Source: Pascua guehoae (Eukaryota; Basidiomycota; Tremellomycetes; Trichosporonales; Trichosporonaceae). From it: DNA of 64,000 nucleotides. This document shows, in pieces, positions 34,456 to 45,858 of this stretch (position 1 is its first letter; each line of letters opens with the position of its first letter). The notes below the pieces were generated by a model that was given only the letters and a program-made list of their open reading frames with translations, made no database searches and had not been told where the DNA came from. The stretch is from positions 1,213,588 through 1,277,587 of the forward strand of contig BCJX01000006.1 of NCBI GenBank assembly GCA_001600415.1, in the 5' to 3' direction. A program made the translations under genes and the position numbers.

Positions 34456-36175
34456 CGAATATGATCGTGCCTGTCGCATGTCGCATGATGGCGACCCGAC
34501 CTCGACCCCGGCCTCGCGACCTCGAACTCGACCCGACCTCGCGACCCCGGACTGGACCCCGGCCCAAGTCGCCGTGCCACTCAGCTGCCCCACCTGCAGT
34601 GTGAGGTTTCACGCAACCCCGTCTAACATGCATCCCCACCCGTTCCTTGTCCGTCCCCTCGTCCCCACACATTCCAATGTGCGGTAGACAGGGGCACGGC
34701 ACGAGGCACGACCCAGCAATGCCCGCTGACAAGGGCACCCGTGCCCGCCCATCACGTACCACGTACGCTGACCTGACTCGAGGCCCACTTCGGCGGCTGG
34801 CTCTCGGGTGCTCGAGGCACGATCCGACAATGATCGTGACATGTAAAGTGACGCGGCGATCGGCGACTGCAGTTCACCGCTGTAGTCCGCGGTGCGCATG
34901 GAGCTGGACATTATGACGGACTGCAGTGCACCTCTGTGGTTCGTGGCTATGGAGCTGTACTGATATGACGGCGACTGCAGACCCCTGTGGTTCCGTGGCT
35001 ACGGTGCGGTACACTGTTCATACGTGACGGCGACGACAACACCGTCGGCGACGACAACACCGTCCACCGTCTCCGTGGCTACGCCCATTGTTGACAATCG
35101 CCATCCCCACAATCCATCCAGTCCTCCCCGGATCGACACGGTGGCACAGTGGATCAGTGGCAGTGGCACAACGGGGTGGATCAGTGCATCAGCCGGCCAC
35201 CATACTGCGCCACACGCCACGCCACACGCCACGCCACCGCCACCGCCACCATGCAAGCCACCCAACCACCCTGCGAGGTACACTGTCAGCCTCGGCCTCC
35301 TGTCCAATCCGTCGCTGTCTCCGACCACGTCCGTGCTGCCGCCACGCGTCCTCGCGAGTAATGTCTAATGTCCGAGGTACGGAATGTCAGTGCGCGTCGT
35401 CGTCGCGTGCCCCCATCTGCCTGGGGTTGTGCGTGCCGGCGCCGTGCCGGCGTCGGTGCATTGCGGATGCGGGGGTGGTAGGGTACCTTACCTTGCCCCC
35501 CCCCCCCCCCCCAACTTACCAGGCTGGCGCTGGCGCGGGCGCAGCTGGCGGGGGCGCAGCTGGCAGCTGATTCTCCCGAGTCCCAAGGTCCCGAGGTCCC
35601 GACTCGGAGCCGAGCCGTGCGCGATCGCGATCGCGATCAGAGGTCGGTGCACTCGTCACGCGAGTCAGTATGGGGTCGGGGTAGGGGTTGCTTGGAGGCA
35701 GGATGCCGAGGTATGCTGGGCGTGCGTGCTGACCCGGGATACTCGAACCTCGTCCGGGCTGAGGGCGGAAAGGGGGGGGGGGGGGTATTCTCCGACGCCG
35801 GGGGATACGCGAGACGCGACCGCGCGGCCGAGGCGAGGGTGCCAAGCGGGAACCGAGTGGGTCCGCACTTGCGCACGTCCAACAAGTGTGCTGGAGGGTG
35901 TCGATTGGTGTCTGGTGCTAGTGTCTCTTTGGCCCAGTTTCGATGCGACGTTGGGACAGTTGCCAGGTGCTAAGGGGGCGCGGGGGGGAGCGAGTTGTGC
36001 GGCTTGGCGGGCATGTGTGCCGGGTCTGATCGGGACTAGGACTTTGGAGACTTGACAAACTTGACAAACATGAGAAACACGAGAAACACGCGAGAACCGA
36101 CGAGCCGCTACTAGACGATAACAGGTGCAATTCGCGTCTCAACTTGAGGCGATACTGGCTCCTTCATGTGCATTG

Positions 36176-36286
36176 TGAGGGCTGAGAATAGGATGAGGGC
36201 TGAGAATAGGATGAGGGCTGAGAATAGGATGAGGGCTGAGAATAGGATGAGCGTGTTGGAACAGAATGAGCGTGTTAGAACAGGAT
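36176..36286 (+). repeat. Minisatellite: four 18-bp units plus two 19-20-bp units
   Basis: Four perfect copies of TGAGGGCTGAGAATAGGA are followed by two copies of a related unit, TGAGCGTGTTAGAACAGGA. The second unit type is the one that makes up the array at 36530-36690. The flank right after the array (GCTAGAGCCGACC) resembles the flank of that second array. Confidence 0.9.
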
Positions 36287-36529
36287 GCTAGAGCCGACCA
36301 CTTCATCGTGCATTGTTCGGTTCGGCCTTGTTTCGGCGCGAGGCTAGAACTGGCGCTAAGAGAACCGAGCGCAGGGTGGTGTCTCGAGGGTAAGCGAGTT
36401 GGAGACGAGGTGCGACTTGGGCACATGTCAATTCTAATCGGGGTTAGGTGCCGCTATTTAGCGAAACATGCGAGAATATACCAGTATGACTCACAAGCGA
36501 TACGAGGTGGAGCTGCGTCTGAACTCTAG

Positions 36530-36690
36530 AGGGTATTAGAACAGGATGATGGTGCTAGAACAGGATGAGGGTGTTGGAACAGGATGAGGCTGTTAGAACA
36601 GGACCAGAGTGTTAGAACAGGATGAGAGTGTTGGGATGAGAGTGTTGGAACATAATGAGAGTGTTAGAACAGGACGAAGTTAGAACAGGA
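36530..36690 (+). repeat. Minisatellite of about eight imperfect 20-bp units
   Basis: Units follow GATGAGxGTGTTxGAACAG with point changes and small deletions. The array ends in ACCAGAACCGACC, similar to the end of the array at 36176-36286. Confidence 0.85.
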
Positions 36691-37163
36691 TACCAGAACC
36701 GACCTCCTCACACATGTTCAAACCCGCGCTTCCGAGTTTCCACGCGAGTGCACAACTGTCCCAAAGAATGGAACACAACGGGTTCTGTCAAGTGGGAGGT
36801 GTGACTCGCATGTATCCCAGGCCCGATCGAGGCAAGGACCTGCCAGGAGAAACGGAGAAAGGGCGAGGACAGTGGCCGTCAGAAGGTGGCGACCTCCACT
36901 GCGTTATGTCCATCCCATGCGCCTTGTGGCATATTGCAAGGTTGAAGATCAGGCGTTGGGTCAAGCATACCCGAGGCCCCGCGGGAGGCAGTCGCAACCT
37001 TTCTGACGGCGGCTGTAGGGAGGCGTAAACGATATGCGTCTGAACTCCGATGCCACACGCCCTGGTACTGAGGATGCCACTTTCGTTGGGGTGGCAATGA
37101 GTGGCGCTGTGTGGCATTCAGAGAGCAAGGTGGAGGCACTGCACAAGGCCAAGCCTACACCTC

Positions 37164-37220
37164 TATCCAAAAAGTCGAGACATTGAGCTTGGGTATCCAA
37201 AAAGTCGAGACATTGAGCTT
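37164..37220 (+). repeat. 30-bp direct duplication
   Basis: Two tandem copies of a 30-bp unit starting TATCCAAAAAGTCGAGACAT are identical over 27 bases. The identity suggests a recent duplication. Confidence 0.9.
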
Positions 37221-38632
37221 GAACGAGCAGGGCACAACAGTGTCACTTGCTGCCATCGCTCAGTACAGTGCCTCTGTGACCGGCCCGAGCTAGACGCGCC
37301 AGTCTCATGCCTTTGACTGTATTCCACAAGGCGCCCCGCAACCATTGCCGAATGAAGGTGCAGCGTCAGGCTCGAGGTGGGTGGCTCGGTGGTGTCGTGG
37401 AGCGACCGGGCTGCAGCGTGAGACTGGGTGTGGCTCGTGCAGGGTCCTGGGCTTCGATGAGCCGTGAGCATGGACTGTCTGGATTAACTCTGCACGATAC
37501 TGAACTTGCGGGGCCACATGCCCATTCCAATGACAGTTGCTCTAAGGTTCCTCCCTTTCCAGCCCGGGAAACCCGGGAAAGACGCTGCGACCGAGCTCCA
37601 GAGGCAGTCTCCATGCTTGCTGAACACACCGTAGAACTGGCTTGTTTATTCCACATTGATCGCTTGGTTGGCTCGACCGAGTCTCTGGCTTGGAAACGGC
37701 GCTGTGTGAGGGGGGTGGTATTATGTGGGAGAGCCGTGAGTGACGAGGCGAGTACGAACACTGCCTGCACCCGTGAGTGAATCCAATCAGTGGCGCGTGG
37801 CAGTGAGCTGCCCCGGCTCTGGAGCAAGTCTCAAGCAGCTGCCAAAGGTTATGCCGTAGTGGGCACGATTCGAGCTGAGCACGACATTGTGGCGGCTGGG
37901 GATGTATGGTATTGTTCACGTTGGACCGTCCTAGGTCAGGCGAGCAAGGTCGGTTGCGTCGGCAAAGGCGTAGACATGAGACTGCCACATTGAGCTCGGG
38001 TGCAGTTTGCCTCTGAAGAACCGTGGGCAAATCAAGGGTGGGGCAGGACATGTGTCTCGGTCAGAAGTGGTCTTTTTGTACCTTTGGATTGGTGAGTGTC
38101 TCATGGCAGGACGCATCCGTGCTCAGAGTCGTGTGGCTTGTCTGGACGCGTCTGTATTGTAAGAGGGGGGGCGTGTGAGGGCGCCCGGATCAATGTGGCG
38201 GGTTGTGTTACCTCACCCGCACATATACACCGCTCGGCGACTTGGGGTGAGGCGGGAGAGGGAGAAGTTGTTCCGGTGCGGGACGGGGGAGAGAACAGTG
38301 GGGAGGGACGTTGAGAGGTTGGAGGCACTTGGCATGTTGAGATTAGACTTGCTGGACGACAGGTCGTCTGACCGCAAGACGACAAAATCACACGGTTCAC
38401 CTCCACCGTCATCAGCCCTCGCACGCACGGTCCAACTATTTGCTCGTGCATTCGTCAACTGTATGTAGGGTACGTATGTATAGCTCGTCTGTGCCGGTCC
38501 AAGGTCCATTGTCCAACCACTTGCAACTACTATAAAGAGAGCTTGCGCTCGTCTGTCTCGTCTGTCTCGTGCGCTCGCCCGTCTCGTGCAGCTCGGGGAT
38601 TAATTTCGGGGAAGAGCGGGGGCGGGGGCGGG

Positions 38633-38746
38633 NNNNNNNNNNNNNNNNNNNNNNNNNNNNNNNNNNNNNNNNNNNNNNNNNNNNNNNNNNNNNNNNNNNN
38701 NNNNNNNNNNNNNNNNNNNNNNNNNNNNNNNNNNNNNNNNNNNNNN
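38633..38746. other. Assembly gap (114 N)
   Basis: A run of 114 unknown bases lies between G-rich flanks (GGGGGCGGGGGCGG on the left, GGGGGG on the right). The gap probably marks an unresolved G-rich tract. Confidence 0.99.
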
Positions 38747-38777
38747 GGGGGGTACTCGCGGGCGCTCCTCGCGGGCG

Positions 38778-39389
38778 CTAAGCGAGGCCCGGGACGGCAA
38801 AGTCCTGGGCCGCGCTGCCGTCGCACGTGGCGAGTCTGAGGGGCTCGGTCGTGTTGGCCGGGAGGGTCATGCAGAGGCTGGTGCCCTTGAGGGACAGCGT
38901 GTACCTGTCCGCCTTGTTCTTCGAGACGGCGGAAATCCAGATTTGGGGGTTTGCGCTGGCGGGCGCACCGGCGCCCTTGGTTGGGTCGGCCGGGGTATCG
39001 CACTTGTCCATTGTGACAACCGCGTCGGCGGCGGCCATGCAGTAGTCGGCCGTCTCGGCCTCCATGTTGCGCACCCGCGTCTCGCCGAGGACAACGTCCC
39101 ACCTCCCTCCCCACCCGCCGCGGGAGCCCGCAAAGCAGTCGGTCGTCACGTACACGTCGCTCGCGTCCGTCGTCGTGTACTGGGTCCGCACGCAGAGGGC
39201 GCCCTCGTCGGTGCGCAGCCCGATCCCGCACCCTTGGTCAATGTACGCGCCCGTCACGGGGTTGGTCACGATGGTCGTGCAGAGGCGGCCCAGGTCGTCG
39301 GTGTCGGGGGCCGCGGGGCAGCCCGTCGGCGTCGGCGTCGGCGCCGCAGCGGCAGCCGTCGCGAGGGCGAGGAGCGTAATGGTGAGCAT
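38778..39389 (-). CDS. Small secreted Cys-rich protein, possible lectin-like fold
   Basis: An intronless frame of 203 aa. A signal peptide is clear (MLTITLLALATAAAAAPTPT), so the protein should be exported. The mature part carries about nine cysteines. The C-terminal segment RYTLSLKGTSLCMTLPANTT then EPLRLATCDGSAAQDFAV resembles one beta-trefoil repeat of the ricin-B lectin type (a GxxLCxxxP...CxGxxxQ pattern, with F where many have W). The rest is not recognised. A TATATAAG element lies about 196 nt upstream of the ATG. The stop codon is only 31 bp from the assembly gap, but the frame closes before it. Role unknown: it could be a wall-associated or carbohydrate-binding protein. Confidence 0.65.
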   Translation of the reverse strand: MLTITLLALATAAAAAPTPTPTGCPAAPDTDDLGRLCTTIVTNPVTGAYIDQGCGIGLRTDEGALCVRTQYTTTDASDVYVTTDCFAGSRGGWGGRWDVVLGETRVRNMEAETADYCMAAADAVVTMDKCDTPADPTKGAGAPASANPQIWISAVSKNKADRYTLSLKGTSLCMTLPANTTEPLRLATCDGSAAQDFAVPGLA

Positions 39390-39584
39390 GGTTTTGGGCG
39401 AGAGAGAAGAGAAGGGAACAAAGGAGCACAGGTGTGGGGTTGTAATGTACGGTCGCGGGTGACGGGTGACGAGGGCTCGTGCGGTGGTAGTGTGGCCTGT
39501 GCGGTGGTAATGTAGCCTGTGCGGACGGTGACGAGGTGACTGCTGTCTTGGTGCGAGACCCCCCATCCAGAGGCAGAGGGGCAC

Positions 39585-39592
39585 CTTATATA
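39585..39592 (-). promoter_or_regulatory. TATA box of the secreted-protein gene
   Basis: The minus strand reads TATATAAG here, 196 nt upstream of the start codon at 39389. This is the clearest TATA element noted in the window. Confidence 0.55.
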
Positions 39593-40595
39593 TGTAGCAG
39601 AATCAGAATCCTATCCTGCTTGCAAACCTTGCGGCTGCCAGAGCATCGAGTACGGCGGGTTACCCAAAGTGAGGGTTTCGCCAGAACCATGGATATCGTG
39701 AGAAGGGAGGGCTGGTTGTCGACTTGACCGGTGGGTTCGGACAATCGAGGGCGACGGTGCATGCGTCGCGTTATAGGCACGGAAGTGTGTGGAGGCCGAG
39801 GGGCAAGCCGAGGCGGAGGCGGAGAGCGGTGCAGGTCGTTGTCCCCATGGACGCGCGATAAGCTCAAGCTCTGCATGGAAACAGACATGACAAACGAGTA
39901 CTGAAACAGCCAGACTGGCTTCTTCCGGATACGGTTCAGTCGAGGCAGTGCTCCTCTGTTACTCTGGTCACGGGCGGGGACATGCTTGGTTACTTGAAAG
40001 AAAGACAGAGTGTCTCGCTCGCTCGGGTTGAGCCCTGCTCCACAGGGAGCTACAAAGTCCCATGACGCGCGGTTGCTATCCCCGGATTTCCTGCTCACCA
40101 CCGTCACCGTCACCACCCACATTACAAACCGGTCCCAGCTCCAGTCTCACCACTATCCAGACGTTCCTGTACGTACATTAGCACTACTATTCGCCGATGG
40201 CCGATGGCCGACCGCAGTGTGCATGCATCTTGCGGTGAGCCCCTGCATTCCATCCAAGGCGTGTATCGCCGCGGGCGCTTGCGTCCAGTGCTCGGGCTCG
40301 TCAGCATTACGCAAATCTGCTACGCTCCGCGCTTCGCGTCGGCGTCTAGCCTTACATGTCGAGTAGGCCACTAGGTGGCGGTGCGCGCCACCAATGTGCA
40401 GAGGTGGTGACGCGCACAGGCCACACTGGACGGCCGACGACTTCGGTCTGGGGTGCCGCCGGAAGCGCTTTGGCCGTGTTGCACAGCCTTTCCCAGTGCG
40501 CCATCTGCGGCCCTTGTCGAGGAGTGGAGCCGGTGCGTCATGCGTCTGCTAGTGTAGGACCAGAGATGGTCGGAGGGAGCCAGATCTCGCAGGTA

Positions 40596-40764
40596 CAGGT
40601 GCTACCGGAAAGTATTGAATGTTGAGCTTGGTCGCGTATGGCACCGAGACATGATACAAGTCACCTTGACGCACGGCTTCCTACCCTACCATCGGATTGA
40701 TGAGTATCCATGCTCAACGTCGCACGCCGAGCTCAACGTGGCAGTCTCAATATACAGGTCTCTG
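40596..40764. mobile_element. Decayed TA-flanked inverted-repeat element, family 2
   Basis: TA at 40594-40595 precedes CAGGTGCTACCGGAAAGTAT. The right end, read on the complement, is CAGAGACCTGTATATTGAGA followed by CTGCCACGTTGAGCTCGG, and TA follows at 40765-40766. The interior shares CATCGGATTGATG with the complement of the 26368-26617 copy. The length is 169 bp, so an internal deletion is likely. Confidence 0.5.
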
Positions 40765-42926
40765 TATTCCGCACCACTCGCCAGCCTGAGGGTGCCCAAC
40801 ACCGTGACAAGGCGTTGTGGACAAGACGTACGATATCCCTCAGCCGCCCGCTCCAGACGGCTGTGGCCAGCGTTACAAGGGCCGACTGGTCTGCGGTGCC
40901 GCACCAGATCCGGTGCTTCTCGCCTTCTCACCTCCACCCTGGACCTCGCCGACATGCCGGGCCACTCGGCCTGCCGGGCGCCGCAGTGAGGCCGCTGTGT
41001 GCCTTGTCCACATTGCCCGATATGCGGTGTAGGAGCGGCCTGGCGCCATTTAGCTGTGGTATCGATGGGAAGCAGATCTGTGCTGTGAGCGGCTCTGAGC
41101 GGCCTCCAAAACACCAAGACGTGCGATGACAAGCGCCCCAGACCAGACAGCTCTGCAGACCAAGACGCCGATGCCGTCGGTGCCGGGAAGCGCTGCGAGC
41201 TGTGCTGTGCTCGCAGACCCGATCGAGAAAGGTGGCGCTTGGGGCGGTGCTGGGGATTTCCCTCGAGCAATCGTCTTTGGAGGCTGATTGCATATCGACA
41301 CTCACCTCTTGGCCAACAGACGAGGATGATGGGTGGAGCGGAAGACCTGGGTTTGAGAGCGCGGCGCGTGTTCCAGCGGACGCGTCGCTGGCTCCTCCTG
41401 GGTGTCCTTCTGCTGCCCTTGTCCCTCTGACGCAGCAAGTACAGCCAAGACAAGCACGGTAGACACCGCCAGTGGCCATCAGTCATGCCAGACGCCACTG
41501 TCCTTATCATATCCTACCACATGGCTGTCTTGGGGATACTGAGACTGGCCTTCTGCAGCGTTTGCGAGGCCAACACCGCCAACACCGAGCCAGACGAGTG
41601 CCGGACGTGAACACTTGGTCAACTCGATCCATGCGTCCCAGTTCAGTGAGCGCCGGCTTGGTGGAGCAATGACAAGCATAACGCCCAGGCAGTTGGCGAG
41701 CACCCCTGCACATCTGAAGCGTGGCGAAAGCGGCATGCTGCTGTACAGAGGGTATCAAAAAGGAACGAGAACGGCGCAGGGATGCCGATGCATGCAGATG
41801 TCGAGCTGCTGCAGTGGTGCACACCTTGCAAGAGTCCGCCAGTCTCATCCTGCGCCACTGCTCATTCCTTTTTGACACCATCTGTATCTCAATTGAGCCT
41901 GAGCCCAACATACGCTGGCGCAACAACAGTTCCGGCAGATTACGGCTCGATACGAGACATGCATGCTGCTACGAGGGATAGCAAAGGAGAGCGACCCTGT
42001 GGCCATCCAGACACCAGACACTCACGAGTATACCTGCCCAACTGCGTGTTTAACAGCCATGAACATGGCATCCCTCGCCCACCAACAGCGCTGCTCCTGT
42101 CGAGCCCTGTCTCACCGCAGTGCCACACAGAACAAGGGACTGTGGAAGCAGCAGCAGCCATCGCCGACGAGGTCCAGGCATACGTACACGTTCCTTGTCC
42201 ACGGAAACGTGCTTACATTGAACCGCGAGACAGTTTGTGGCGGTGGCAAGGCGGCGGTCTCGATGCCACCGCCACACGCTATTTTGAGCGACACGGCTGA
42301 TGGTGTGTTTCATCGCCACGCCGCGTACGGGATATGACATAATGGCCACAGGCGGGTGTGAGCTGAGCTGCTCGACAGTCTCAGCAGAGTCTGGATGACC
42401 GGTTTGGTGTCCCTGCGCCACCCATCTTAGCCTCTGACAACATAGTGGCGGCCAGACATCCCACGCCCATCGCATCGGCCACGCATCCGCATCCTTACGC
42501 CTGTCATCCCTCTGTCAGACGCGGCATGCCAATACCTCCATCGCAACCTCCCAGAAGCCCCCACTGCATTGTCAATTCAAGTTCACGGCGCGGTACGGCG
42601 CTCGTGGCCTCGGGCACCGCCATGCAAGTGTGAACTCTATCACAGACGTGGGGTGCGATAATTGTTCCGTGTGCCTGTACCACAGGCACCCGGCCGACAC
42701 GTATACGAGTGAGAGTCAGAGTGGGATGACGTGGTCTGCGACGGCAGGAATGGAGGCGTGGCGTGTGGGTGGGAATGGGTGCACGTTCATGTTCATCTGG
42801 TGGCCTAGGGGTACGCCATGTGTGTGACTGCTCGCGTGCTGGTGTGAGAGCAGTAAAGTGGGAATCGGGATGGCGGTTGGGGCGTGTAATTGTGGGCTGT
42901 GCGTGCTTAACGGAAGCTACATGCTA

Positions 42927-43065
42927 CAGCCCCAGTCAAAAAAGGTCCGTCAAGTAGCGCTGGGCGAGACGGATCAACTAGTTGGACTCGCTGCTCGGAG
43001 CAGTATGAACGGCCGCATGCGGCGGCATCCCTGCGCCTTTGGACGGACGTTTTTGATCGAGGCTC
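42927..43065. mobile_element. TA-flanked inverted-repeat element, family 1 copy D
   Basis: TA at 42925-42926 and 43066-43067 flank a 139-bp element. The left end has CAGTCAAAAAAGGTCCGTCA, while the complement of the right end has GAGCCTCGATCAAAAACGTC followed by CGTCC. The interior matches the copy at 23393-23544, even at the level of a translated frame (shared GETxQLV and MNGxMxRHPC strings), although neither copy has a complete coding region. Confidence 0.55.
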
Positions 43066-44724
43066 TAGTGTGAGCGGGGGTAGTGCTGGCGCTGTGCTTT
43101 CCATGCCAGTCGACACGTGCTGTTGTGCCGGGGAGAAGGGCGGTGGTCAGACTCGGACTGTGCGGGTGGTGTGGCATGCCTTCATATTCACCTCTAAGAG
43201 ACGCACGGTGAATGGAGGTGGGGAATGGCGAATGGCCCAATGTTGACAGTACAACGCTACCAAGCATGCGAAGAGCAGTAGGCCTCAGCTGGAATCTGTT
43301 CAGAACGAGCATTGGTCTACTGAAAAAGAAACGACAGCCTGGCTGTACACTCCCTATCCTCTGACAAAGGGCGCTGAGAACCGCAAAGCGGCTGTTATTC
43401 TCCCAACGGAGCGGCACACTGCAGGTGTAGATAGCTACAAAGTCGTGAGATGTCGTCCAATTGAGAGTGTATGTCAAGACTTGCAGGCCAACCATGCAAA
43501 GCGTCTGCAATGACATAACAGCCCAGTACCATCCCAAACTCGCCCTTCCAGATTACGCATTTTGGCCCTCGCTCGAAACCACACTATCGACTTCGAACTT
43601 GCGGTTTGCGACGTGGGGTGTATTTTTGCTGAGGCCGAAATACGCACAACCGACCTCGAATATCCGGTTTCTGGTCATTGTGTGTTTCTGAGCAGAGCTG
43701 TCATGAACAATGACCCCACGCCCAACATAAAGTGGACGAGGCCTCCAATGTGCAAATAAAGGGAACCATTGCAGAAGAGCTTGAAATTGGTAGGTACACA
43801 TGTACACTCGAAGGACTCCTTCGTCAGCATCTTGATACGAATCGCCTGGTGTCATACAAATTGAGAGGCAAGAGTCTTCCAGAGTGCACCGCACTCGACC
43901 ACCTACCTACCATAAAGCGCCAGCTTCCATTTCATGGTTGTATATCGGGCGGGGCGGAGAGGAGGCAGACGGATACCAGTCAATAAGCCGAGTTGGGATG
44001 GGATTCAGCATGTGGTGCACTGCCACGAGGCAAATGAGAACCCAAGGAAAAACACCCCCAACTCCATGTGCCAGGCCAACACTGTTTGTCCCAGATCAAC
44101 ACGGTGGCATCATGCCTGCCGGCAAGCCACGAGTGACGCTCAATGCAGAAAGCTAGTGGCGCGTGGTCCACCTGGTGAACGGCCTCTCATGCATGTCGTC
44201 CAACTGACTTATTTCCGGGTCCCAATTTTGTTTGCCGAGGCCAGTGACGATGATACGCACTGCGCGACAGCAAGAAGCACGGGAGATAATGCTCCGAGTC
44301 AGTGATCGGGCGTACCACAGTCCACTGGCTCACTGGAGTGTACACCTGGCAGAGGCCACGGAGGAGTGCCGTGCCCGGGTTTATCCGTCGGGTTGGGGCT
44401 TCGTGACGGCTTGAACGCGAGCCCACCGGGCAGAAGTCAACCACCCACCACGGCGCATTGCAGTTGCTGAGAAAAATGGCGCGACATCAGGATTGTACAA
44501 GTTCCAGCCACACGACGCTCCACTTGGAACTTTGCGCACGTGAGTACAGTGAAAGGAGAAAGTGCATTGCCAGCCCTATCAGTACCGCGCGCATAGTTTT
44601 GAGCACCTCAACGCGACCCCTTCGCCTCACAGCAGCATCCAGCCTACCGCCGATCCCTGCTTCCCCTTCTAAACCGAGACGTAGAGCCCCCTCTCCGCAG
44701 TCCTGGAACGGTTCCATACGCAGC

Positions 44725-45858
44725 CTAGATGATGATATCCTTTGCCTCCCAGCTCACGCCGCAGCCGCAGTTGCCGCCGTCCTTTGCCTGCGGGTTGTCC
44801 TGGAGGCGGAAGGACGAGCCGATGAGTTCGGTCGCGTAGTGGAGCGTGGCGCCTGGCGTTAGTGAGCAAGTAGGGAGGGGGGCAGGGGGGCGGGGGGAGG
44901 GGGGTGGGTGGGGTTGTGTACAGCAATGGGTTCGGCGTGATACGTTAAAGGTAAGGAATAACTGTTGGGGGCCAAGGGGAACGGGAACAGCGGTGGGTAG
45001 CGAAGTTGTCCACGCAAAATCGCCATGAACGAGCCGTGGCCGTTACGACTTACCCTTCAGAAGACCGAGGGACATCAAGTCGACGTAGACTGGGATCGCA
45101 GCGACGCCGTCGGGTTGGAACACGCTGTGCGTCAGTTGTTGTGCAACAAGTGCAACGAGCACAAGGAGACGACGGAGTGGTTGCAATACAGCCAGCAGGG
45201 ACTGAAAGCCGCCCCTTCGGCAGTGTCTCGTGGTATCGGCGATGAGCACTGCCTCAAGACGCTAAACTCGTGGACTTGTCCATGGGTCTCGCAAACTCTG
45301 CCCCATTCTCCACACTCTGACCCCCGTACGCCTTGACCCATGCCTGCCATTTGCACTCGTCCCCAAACTCGCCTCCTTTGCCACTCACTAGTCGTCCACA
45401 CCCTTCTCCTCGGTCAATTCCATAATGTACTGGTACCCATGGCACCCGCCACTATCCACGCCGACGCGGAGGGCGAGTGTGCTATCTGGTGGCTCGTTGG
45501 CGGCGAGGATGGCGAGCTGCCGGATCGCCTCGGGGGTAATGACGAGCTTTGCCAGTTCGGGCGCGACGAGCTTTACGTCGTCGTCAAAGAACCCTTCCTC
45601 TTTAATCTTGTCCAGCGAGGGGGGGCGAACGGACACGGTCGGGTTGGCGGGGATGGGTGGGGCGTTCGGGAGGGACGATGTGAATGTCGGCGCCGACGAG
45701 GCAGAGCGCACGCGCAGGAAGGTGGACGCAGACGACGGGGTTGCAGACCGCACAGAGGACGAGCCCGCGATGGCGCTGCGCAGTACTGGCGCCGCACGCA
45801 GGGCCGTCATGCGAGAGCTGCTCGAGGCGAGGCGGAGGACGTGGGGTAGCCGCGACAT
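44725..45858 (-). CDS. ISA2: Mitochondrial iron-sulfur assembly protein Isa2
   Basis: Three exons (45858-45389, 45124-45054, 44852-44725) give 222 aa. Isa2 works with Isa1 and Iba57 in the mitochondrial matrix to make 4Fe-4S clusters for aconitase- and lipoate synthase-type enzymes. The N-terminus is Arg/Ser/Ala-rich without acidic residues, as expected for a matrix targeting signal (MSRLPHVLRLASSSSRM). The A-type carrier domain starts at LVITPEAIRQLAIL. The three conserved cysteines are present: C139 in SGGCHGYQY, and C209 and C211 in GGNCGCGVSW. The order and spacing fit the ISA2 group; the GYQY string favours ISA2 over ISA1. The middle exon is only 71 nt. The exon 1 end was set so that TA joins C to give YVFQPDG in frame. 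Confidence 0.92.

Larger units (their letters stand above)
31765..38632. other. Gene-poor, minisatellite-rich stretch
   Basis: No gene can be supported in about 6.9 kb. The stretch is marked by tandem repeats with 8- to 30-bp units (listed separately), a GCAGAGCCC-type repeat at about 32370-32425, a GA dinucleotide run at 33618-33638, and homopolymers of C (35496-35512) and G (about 35775-35786). The upstream region of the polyglutamine gene occupies the left end. Confidence 0.5.
39390..44724. other. Right part of gene-poor island
   Basis: About 5.3 kb without a supported gene, apart from the promoter of the secreted-protein gene at its left end. It holds decayed inverted-repeat elements (40596-40764, 42927-43065). 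The longest frame (minus strand, about 40686-41510) is Arg/Ser/Cys-rich, with no domain, and overlaps one of these repeats, so it is not called. Confidence 0.5.

Noticed and set aside
40686..41510. Minus-strand open frame of 274 codons
   Set aside because: Composition is Arg/Ser/Cys-rich with no recognisable motif, it overlaps a decayed repeat at its end, and GC-rich DNA readily gives such frames.
23082..44724. Idea that the island is a centromere
   Set aside because: It contains two plausible genes and no visible LTR retrotransposons of the type that fill centromeres of related yeasts. Chromatin data would be needed.
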